Origin: CAZKFG01 sp964551985
GTDB taxonomy: Bacteria; Bacillota; Negativicutes; Acidaminococcales; JAISLQ01
Assembly (NCBI GenBank): GCA_964551985.1
Contig: CAZKFG010000060.1
Location: 1-12,127 of the forward strand
Direction of reading: 5' to 3'
DNA: 12,127 nt
Under the pieces are notes generated by a model. It saw nothing but the letters and a program-made list of their open reading frames with translations, was not told the origin of the DNA and ran no database searches. Position 1 is the first letter of the stretch. Each line of letters starts with the position of its first letter. Of the stretch, positions 7,547 through 12,127 are shown piece after piece. The position numbers and the translations under genes are program-made.

Positions 7547-8170
7547 ATGCAATATGCAATCATTATAATAATTGCTTATTTACTAGGGTGTATCCCTAGT
7601 GGACTATTTGTTGGTCGTTATTTTTGTAATATTGATATAAGAAACTATGGTAGTAAAAATCTTGGCACTACTAATATGTTTCGCATTTTGGGTGCCAAAC
7701 CTGCTATAGTTGTTTTACTGGCTGATATGGCAAAAGGGATGCTTGCAGTATTTTTTGCCCAATACTTATTAAATAGTGATTTTGCTAATCTTCTTGCAGC
7801 AATAGCAGCAATTTTAGGACATAATTACCCAATTTTTTTAGGTTTTAAAGGTGGACGTGGTGTTGCGACAGGTCTTGGTGTTATTTTAGTTTTAATGCCT
7901 AAAGTTACTATAATAGTTTTTTTGCTTTGGGCAATTATTGTTTATTTAACTAGATATGTTTCGCTTGCTTCTGTAGTGGCAGCTATGTTAGTGCCTGTTT
8001 TAGCTTTTTATTTTGATTACTCTTATGAATATTTTGCATTTAGTTTTGTTGCTTGTTTATTTATAGTTTTAAGGCATAAAGAAAATATTCATAGATTACT
8101 TAATGGTACTGAAAACAAAATTAAAAAAGGTAATATGCAGCAATTTAAAGGCGAGGGTGGGAAGAAATGA
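7547..8170 (+). CDS. plsY: Acyl-phosphate:glycerol-3-phosphate acyltransferase PlsY
   Basis: Integral membrane enzyme that transfers the acyl group of acyl-phosphate to glycerol-3-phosphate, giving lysophosphatidate, the first committed phospholipid step. The 207 residues hold several hydrophobic spans (about 2-22, 51-73, 82-98, 107-134, 140-157 and 161-177), in keeping with the multi-span PlsY fold. Motifs include YGSKNLGTTN (34-43), D60..KG (63-64), GHNYPIFLGFKGGRG (91-105) and the C-terminal HKENIHRLLNGTEN (177-190). The C-terminal tail is basic and cytoplasmic. GAGGAA (7533-7538) is the ribosome site. The stop overlaps the start of gpsA by 4 bp (ATGA), and gpsA makes its glycerol-3-phosphate substrate, so the pair is functionally and translationally linked. 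plsX, which makes acyl-phosphate, is not in the window. Confidence 0.96.
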   Translation: MQYAIIIIIAYLLGCIPSGLFVGRYFCNIDIRNYGSKNLGTTNMFRILGAKPAIVVLLADMAKGMLAVFFAQYLLNSDFANLLAAIAAILGHNYPIFLGFKGGRGVATGLGVILVLMPKVTIIVFLLWAIIVYLTRYVSLASVVAAMLVPVLAFYFDYSYEYFAFSFVACLFIVLRHKENIHRLLNGTENKIKKGNMQQFKGEGGKK

Positions 8171-9159
8171 AAACAGTATCTATTATCGGTGCAGGAAGTT
8201 GGGGAACTACTCTGGCAAAAATGTTAGCTGAAAAAGGTGAATTAACAGTTAATTTGTGGGCTAGAAATCAAGCGCTTGTAGATGAAATCAAAAAAGAGGG
8301 CAAAAATCAAAAATATTTGCCGAATATACATTTACCCAAATCAATAAATGTCACATCAGATGCAAAATCAGTTTTACCAGCAGATTTGTTAGTTTTTGTT
8401 GTACCAACACACGCTTTTAGAGAAACTTTACAAAAATTTTCTCCAATGTTACCAGACAGACAAATTATATTGTCCTGTAGTAAAGGATTAGAAGAAAATA
8501 CAGCGCTGCGCATGTCACAGGTTATTCAAAAAGAATGTCCTAATGCTCACATTGCTGTATTATCTGGACCAAATCACGCTATTGAAGTTGCTTTAAAGCA
8601 GCCGACTGCTGCAGTGATAGCTTGTAAAAATCAAGCTATAGCAGAAAATATTCAAACAGTTTTTACAACACCTTATTTTAGACCATATACGAATAATGAT
8701 GTTGTTGGTGTAGAATTTGGTGGTGCTTTAAAAAATATTATCGCTGTAGCTATAGGCTTGCTAGATGGTTTAGGTTATCAAGATAATATAAAAGCAGCTA
8801 CAATGACAAGAGGTCTTTCAGAAATATCAAGACTAGGCACATTACGCGGTGCTGTTGCAACTACCTTTTTGGGATTATCTGGTACTGGTGATTTGATATC
8901 TACTTGTATAAGTAAACACAGTCGTAATCGTTGGGCAGGTGGTAAATTAGCTAAAGGAGAAACTATGAAAGATATAGTTTCTCAAACTAATATGGTTGTA
9001 GAAGGGTTTAAGACAATAAAAACAGTGTTTGATTTGTCTAACCGCATAAATACTCAGCTTCCTATAACAAGTGAGTTGTATTATGTTATATATGAAGGAA
9101 AAGATATCAAAAAAGCTGTAGAAGATTTAATGAGTAGAAATCGTAAATCAGAAGATTAA
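8167..9159 (+). CDS. gpsA: Glycerol-3-phosphate dehydrogenase [NAD(P)+]
   Basis: Reduces dihydroxyacetone phosphate to sn-glycerol-3-phosphate with NAD(P)H in the cytoplasm, supplying the phospholipid backbone. The 330-residue length is standard. The Rossmann loop GAGSWGTTLA is at 8-17, SKGLE at 105-109, SGPNHAIEVA at 133-142, the catalytic lysine is probably K189 (GALKN), and the C-terminal signature LSGTGDLISTC spans 237-247, with SRNRWAGG at 252-259. The ATG overlaps the plsY stop, and a purine-rich GAGGGTGGG (8153-8161) serves as ribosome site. It is the last gene of the long unit: an AT-rich hairpin terminator follows within 25 bases of its stop codon. Confidence 0.97.
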   Translation: MKTVSIIGAGSWGTTLAKMLAEKGELTVNLWARNQALVDEIKKEGKNQKYLPNIHLPKSINVTSDAKSVLPADLLVFVVPTHAFRETLQKFSPMLPDRQIILSCSKGLEENTALRMSQVIQKECPNAHIAVLSGPNHAIEVALKQPTAAVIACKNQAIAENIQTVFTTPYFRPYTNNDVVGVEFGGALKNIIAVAIGLLDGLGYQDNIKAATMTRGLSEISRLGTLRGAVATTFLGLSGTGDLISTCISKHSRNRWAGGKLAKGETMKDIVSQTNMVVEGFKTIKTVFDLSNRINTQLPITSELYYVIYEGKDIKKAVEDLMSRNRKSED

Positions 9160-9165
9160 AAACTA

Positions 9166-9180
9166 AATATTCAGAATATT
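9166..9180. repeat. Small palindrome after gpsA
   Basis: AATATTC, a single A, then GAATATT: a perfect 7 bp inverted repeat just after the gpsA stop and directly before the terminator stem. A one-base loop cannot fold well as RNA hairpin, so it is more likely chance or a protein-binding palindrome. No function is claimed. Confidence 0.35.
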
Positions 9181-9216
9181 AAAAACAAACAAATTTTTTA
9201 ATTTGTTTGTTTTTTT
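9181..9216 (+). terminator. Rho-independent-like terminator after gpsA
   Basis: Positions 9181-9195 pair perfectly with 9200-9214, giving a 15 bp stem with a TTTT loop (9196-9199). The right arm runs into a T-run ending at 9216. Only two of the 15 pairs are G-C, so the hairpin is weaker than a classical terminator, but the T-run and its place between gpsA and a new promoter support termination. Because the arms are A-rich and T-rich, it could also act on the opposite strand. Confidence 0.75.
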
Positions 9217-9217
9217 C

Positions 9218-9246
9218 TTGTCAATATATTAATTAGGTGCTATAAT
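9218..9246 (+). promoter_or_regulatory. Sigma-70-type extended -10 promoter for the UPF0735-hom-thrB unit
   Basis: The -35 box TTGTCA (9218-9223) and -10 box TATAAT (9241-9246) are separated by 17 bp, and TG sits at 9238-9239 one base before the -10, the extended -10 arrangement. Transcription should start near 9253, leaving a leader of roughly 50 bases. That is too short for a T-box or large riboswitch. I saw no convincing operator palindrome in the leader. Confidence 0.82.
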
Positions 9247-9301
9247 GTCTTTTGTACGAAGAAAAAAATCCATCTGAGAAAAACTATAGAGGTATATATT
9301 A

Positions 9302-9757
9302 ATGAATAAAGAAAACAAAAATAACGAAGTTTTTTATTTAGTAAAAGAAGACGTTTTACCTGAAGCTATTAAGAAAACAATTAAAATTAAAGAACTTTTA
9401 CAATCAGGTAAAGCTAAAACTATCAATCAAGCAGTAGAAAGTATAGGGTTAAGTCGCAGTGCTTTTTATAAATACAAAGATGATGTTTTTCCATTTTTTC
9501 AAGCAAGCAAGGAGAAAATTGTTAGTTTAGCTATTTTGCTTGATCATAAACCAGGAATGCTCTCTAGCGTTTTAAATGCTATTGCAAGTGATTCAGGTAG
9601 TGTAATAACTATTAATCAAAGCATTCCAGCACACGGTGTGGCTAATATCAATCTTACAATAGAAACCAAAAACTTAGTTGTAGAGCTAGAAGCTTTGCTT
9701 GATAAGTTAAGATTGCTAGACGGAGTAAAAAAACTTGAAGTATTAGGTCATATATAA
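9302..9757 (+). CDS. UPF0735 ACT domain-containing protein (PheB-like)
   Basis: A 151-residue protein with a predicted helix-turn-helix-like segment (about 38-60, INQAVESIGLSRSAFYKYKD) and a C-terminal ACT domain (about 73-150, with LAILLDHKPGMLSSVLNAIA at its start). It matches the UPF0735 family, whose B. subtilis member PheB precedes pheA. The ACT fold usually binds amino acids, so a sensor or regulator of the downstream hom-thrB genes is plausible, but the family's role is not established. AGAGGT (9288-9293) is a well-placed ribosome site eight bases before the ATG. hom follows after 15 bases, in the same transcription unit. No catalytic domain is present, so it is not a chorismate mutase or prephenate dehydratase. 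Confidence 0.88.
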   Translation: MNKENKNNEVFYLVKEDVLPEAIKKTIKIKELLQSGKAKTINQAVESIGLSRSAFYKYKDDVFPFFQASKEKIVSLAILLDHKPGMLSSVLNAIASDSGSVITINQSIPAHGVANINLTIETKNLVVELEALLDKLRLLDGVKKLEVLGHI

Positions 9758-9759
9758 TT

Positions 9760-9766
9760 AGGAGGG
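9760..9766 (+). promoter_or_regulatory. Strong ribosome binding site deciding the TTG start of hom
   Basis: AGGAGGG ends six bases before TTG at 9773. No ATG or GTG codon is better placed, so hom most likely starts with TTG. Confidence 0.8.
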
Positions 9767-9772
9767 TTTATT

Positions 9773-11083
9773 TTGTATAAAGAAATTAAAGAAACTGTAA
9801 AAGTAGGACTTTTAGGAGCTGGAACTGTTGGCTATGGCGTTGTTGAATTATTAAGTGACAATGCTAAGGAGATATCTCAAAAAGCAGGTATAAACATAGA
9901 AATCAAAACAATTTTAGAAAAACATCCTGACTTATCAAATGAACTTATTAAAAAAGGTTATAATGTCACACAAAATATAGATGATATTATCAATGATAAA
10001 GATATATCAATAGTCGTCGAACTCATGGGACGTATAGAACCTGCTAAAACATTCATGGAAAAAGCACTAAAAGCTGGTAAGCATGTCGTTACAGCAAATA
10101 AAGATGTCGTTGCAGTACATGGACATGAGTTGTTTGATATTGCTGCTCAAAATAATGTTGATTTTTTATTTGAGGCTGCTGTTGGTGGTGGTATTCCTAT
10201 AATAAGACCGATGAAGCAATGTTTAGCAGCAAACAATATTCAATCTATTATGGGTATTGTCAATGGTACAACAAATTACATGCTAACAAAAATGGCTGAT
10301 GAAGGCTTAGATTATGATGCTGTTTTGAAAGAAAGTCAAAATAAAGGTTATGCTGAAAAAGACCCTACTGCCGATGTTGGCGGTATAGATGCAGCAAGAA
10401 AGATAGCCATTCTTTCTTCTATTGCTTTTAATACTAGAATAAGACTAGAAGATGTCTTGGTTGAAGGTATACAATCTGTAAACGTTCAAGATATAAATTA
10501 TGCCAGAGAGTTTGGCTATATTGTTAAACTTTTAGCAATAGCTAAATATTCAAAAGAAACAGGTATAGATGTTCGTGTACACCCAACATTTTTACCTAAA
10601 GATCATCCACTATCTAGTGTTAAAGATGTATTTAATGCTATTTTTGTAACAGGTGATTATGTTGGTAATACTATGTTTTATGGTCAAGGAGCAGGTCGCA
10701 TGGCAACAGCAAGTGCTGTTTGTGGTGATATAATTGACATAGCTCGTGATATAGTTTCTGAAAACCCAAGTAGGATATTATGTACTTGTTTTGATGAAAA
10801 ACCACTTTGTTCACCAAATGTTGTACAAACACCTTTTTACATTCGTATGCTTGTAAATGATAGACCTGGCGTACTAGCTGCTATTGCTGCCGCTTTTGGT
10901 AGTAATGAAGTAGGGCTTAGAAAAGTAGTTCAAAAAGAAACGATAAATGGGCACGCAGAACTTGTTTTGATAACACATAAAGTATCTTATGAGAATTTAT
11001 CTTTGGCTGTACAAACATTAAAAGCACTATCTACGGTTGAGTGTATAAACACAATTATTAGAGTAGAAGAAGATAATGTATAA
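9773..11083 (+). CDS. hom: Homoserine dehydrogenase
   Basis: Reduces L-aspartate 4-semialdehyde to L-homoserine with NAD(P)H, the branch-point step toward threonine and methionine. At 436 residues it is the standard Gram-positive form with a C-terminal ACT domain. The Rossmann loop GLLGAGTVG is at 12-20, VTANK at 106-110, EAAVGGGIPII at 134-144, GIVNGTTNYML at 161-171, and the catalytic stretch YAEKDPTADVGGIDAARK at 193-210 (E195, D206 and K210 are likely key residues). GQGAGRMATASAV (305-317) completes the core, and the ACT domain (about 354-432) probably mediates threonine feedback. It is not fused to aspartokinase. The start is TTG behind a strong AGGAGG. thrB overlaps its end by 8 bp. Confidence 0.97.
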   Translation: MYKEIKETVKVGLLGAGTVGYGVVELLSDNAKEISQKAGINIEIKTILEKHPDLSNELIKKGYNVTQNIDDIINDKDISIVVELMGRIEPAKTFMEKALKAGKHVVTANKDVVAVHGHELFDIAAQNNVDFLFEAAVGGGIPIIRPMKQCLAANNIQSIMGIVNGTTNYMLTKMADEGLDYDAVLKESQNKGYAEKDPTADVGGIDAARKIAILSSIAFNTRIRLEDVLVEGIQSVNVQDINYAREFGYIVKLLAIAKYSKETGIDVRVHPTFLPKDHPLSSVKDVFNAIFVTGDYVGNTMFYGQGAGRMATASAVCGDIIDIARDIVSENPSRILCTCFDEKPLCSPNVVQTPFYIRMLVNDRPGVLAAIAAAFGSNEVGLRKVVQKETINGHAELVLITHKVSYENLSLAVQTLKALSTVECINTIIRVEEDNV

Positions 11084-12008
11084 TATGAGTGATGGTATAT
11101 TGAATAGTGTTACAGTAAAAGTACCAGCTACAAGTGCTAATTGTGGAGCAGGGTTTGATGTTTTGGGTATGGCGTTAAATTTATATAATGAATTTACATT
11201 ATCTTTTGATACTAATCAAACAAGCATAAAAGTAGAAGGATTTGGTCAAAGTATGATGCAAAACGATCCTGAAACAAATTTATGTGTTATTTCTATACGA
11301 AAACTTTTGCAAACACTCGGAATAAATAAGCCATACATGCAAATAGAAATGAAAAACAACATACCATTATCAAGAGGACTTGGAAGTAGTTCAGCAGCAA
11401 TAGTTGCGAGTATTACATCAGCTAATGCACTATTGGGCAACAAATTAAGTAAAGATGATTTGCTTAATATAGCAACAAAAATAGAAGGGCATCCTGATAA
11501 TGTTGCTCCAGCTATTTATGGCGGTTTGACAATCAGCATAATGCAAGAAGATAAACCAAAAACTTTAGTTGTAAAACCACCTGAAAATTTGCAGATGATA
11601 GTTATCATACCAAACTTGAAGCTATCTACAAAATCTGCTAGAGAGGTTTTACCACAGACAATAAATCATAAAGATGCCGTCTTCAATGTAGGTAGAGTTG
11701 CTTTGTTTGTTGCTTGTATGTGTAGTGGTGACATAAGCTTTTTAGCAAGTTCATTAGAAGACAAACTACATCAACCATATCGTAGTAAACTTATTCCTGC
11801 AATTGACGAAATTTTTTATGTAGCTAAAGAAAAAGGAGCTATAGGAAGTATCATAAGCGGATCTGGTTCAACTTTGCTTGCTTTTGCTGATAAAAATTCT
11901 TGTGGTAAAAGTATTGGTATAAATATGTGTCAAAAATTTCAAGACAATAATATTGATGCTGTATATAAAATTTTGGATTTTGATTTAAAAGGCACTACAA
12001 TTATTTGA
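11076..12008 (+). CDS. thrB: Homoserine kinase
   Basis: GHMP-family kinase that phosphorylates L-homoserine with ATP to O-phospho-L-homoserine, the substrate of threonine synthase. The 310-residue length is typical. Motif 1 is VPATSANCGAGFD (16-28), the GHMP ATP-binding loop is PLSRGLGSSSAA (97-108), EGHPDNVAPAIYGG spans 137-150 and the C-terminal SGSGST is at 261-266. The first ATG (11076) overlaps the end of hom by 8 bp; a second ATG at 11085, four residues in, is equally possible. Both have only weak ribosome sites (AGAAGAAGA nearby), so translation is probably coupled to hom. No thrC follows, and no terminator is visible before the tRNA promoter. Confidence 0.96.
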   Translation: MYNMSDGILNSVTVKVPATSANCGAGFDVLGMALNLYNEFTLSFDTNQTSIKVEGFGQSMMQNDPETNLCVISIRKLLQTLGINKPYMQIEMKNNIPLSRGLGSSSAAIVASITSANALLGNKLSKDDLLNIATKIEGHPDNVAPAIYGGLTISIMQEDKPKTLVVKPPENLQMIVIIPNLKLSTKSAREVLPQTINHKDAVFNVGRVALFVACMCSGDISFLASSLEDKLHQPYRSKLIPAIDEIFYVAKEKGAIGSIISGSGSTLLAFADKNSCGKSIGINMCQKFQDNNIDAVYKILDFDLKGTTII

Positions 12009-12011
12009 TTA

Positions 12012-12026
12012 GTCTTGACATAAGAC
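12012..12026. repeat. Short inverted repeat overlapping the tRNA promoter -35 box
   Basis: GTCTT (12012-12016) pairs with AAGAC (12022-12026) around a five-base loop, just after the thrB stop. There is no T-run, so it is a poor terminator. Its right-hand neighbourhood holds the TTGACA box, so it may be coincidental. Confidence 0.35.
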
Positions 12027-12044
12027 ACTAAAAAGCCTTACAAT
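12015..12044 (+). promoter_or_regulatory. Sigma-70-type promoter for tRNA-Pro
   Basis: A perfect -35 box TTGACA (12015-12020) and a -10 box TACAAT (12039-12044) are separated by 18 bp. Transcription would begin within a few bases of the mature tRNA 5' end at 12053, which suits a tRNA promoter. Confidence 0.75.
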
Positions 12045-12052
12045 AATTCAAT

Positions 12053-12126
12053 CGGGGCGTGGCTCAGCTTGGTAGAGCGCTACCTTGGGGTGGTAGAGGT
12101 CGTGGGTTCGAATCCCGCCGGCCCGA
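12053..12126 (+). tRNA. tRNA-Pro (anticodon GGG)
   Basis: The sequence folds as a cloverleaf. The D stem is GCTC (12062-12065) with GAGC (12075-12078), and the anticodon stem CTACC (12080-12084) with GGTAG (12092-12096) encloses TTGGGGT, so the anticodon is GGG at 12087-12089 and reads CCC and CCU. The T arm is GTGGG, TTCGAAT, CCCGC (12102-12118). The acceptor arms CGGGGCG (12053-12059) and CGGCCCG (12119-12125) pair at six of seven positions, with a G5-G68 mismatch. C1-G72 is the bacterial proline-tRNA hallmark. The discriminator is A (12126). The next base is T, so the 3' CCA is not encoded and must be added by the CCA enzyme. Confidence 0.93.
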
Positions 12127-12127
12127 T

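Noticed and set aside
9247..9301. T-box, riboswitch or attenuator before the threonine genes
   Set aside because: The leader is only about 50 bases and holds no specifier loop, leader peptide or stem-terminator pair.
1..12127. Mobile elements, CRISPR arrays, phage or defence genes
   Set aside because: All genes are core metabolic or ribosome-related with uniform composition. I found no spaced repeats, transposase-like proteins or terminal inverted repeats.

Overview
The window is a 12.1 kb AT-rich stretch (about one-third G+C by eye) in which every gene lies on the + strand and genes are packed end to end. Content and order point to a low-GC Bacillota, most likely a member of the Negativicutes. 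The main reasons are the ispH gene fused to ribosomal-protein-S1 repeats, the cmk-plsC-ispH/S1 order, a DUF512 gene beside der-plsY-gpsA, and a UPF0735-hom-thrB group. Clostridia share several of these traits, so the class is an inference and no genus is claimed. Codon usage looks uniform, and I see no mobile elements, phage genes, CRISPR arrays or signs of recent transfer.

Region 1 (1-9159) looks like one long housekeeping transcription unit, with gaps from an 11 bp overlap to 19 bp. It starts with the last codons of an upstream gene, probably an HI0933/BaiN-type flavoprotein. Then come cmk (CMP kinase), plsC (lysophosphatidate acyltransferase), the ispH-S1 fusion (last MEP-pathway step plus four S1 domains), fni (type 2 IPP isomerase), a DUF512 PDZ/radical-SAM-like protein of unknown function, a corrinoid adenosyltransferase, der (double-GTPase ribosome assembly factor), plsY and gpsA. 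GpsA makes glycerol-3-phosphate, PlsY acylates it and PlsC acylates the product to phosphatidate, so only PlsX is missing from that route. IspH makes IPP and DMAPP and Fni interconverts them. An AT-only hairpin with a T-run closes the unit.

Region 2 (9160-9301) is a 142 bp boundary holding that terminator and, four bases after its perfect stem, a near-consensus extended -10 promoter (TTGTCA, 17 bp, TATAAT).

Region 3 (9302-12008) is a three-gene unit: a UPF0735 HTH/ACT protein like B. subtilis PheB, hom (homoserine dehydrogenase with a C-terminal ACT domain) and thrB (homoserine kinase). Together hom and thrB turn aspartate semialdehyde into O-phosphohomoserine for threonine synthesis. thrC is not in the window.

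Region 4 (12009-12127) has a good promoter and a tRNA-Pro(GGG) gene that ends one base before the window edge. It has an apparent G-G mismatch in its acceptor stem and no encoded CCA.

Most of this is ordinary core genome. I do not see a clear undescribed system. The best leads are the DUF512 protein, the IspH-S1 fusion, the UPF0735 protein and a perfect 26 bp repeat inside der.
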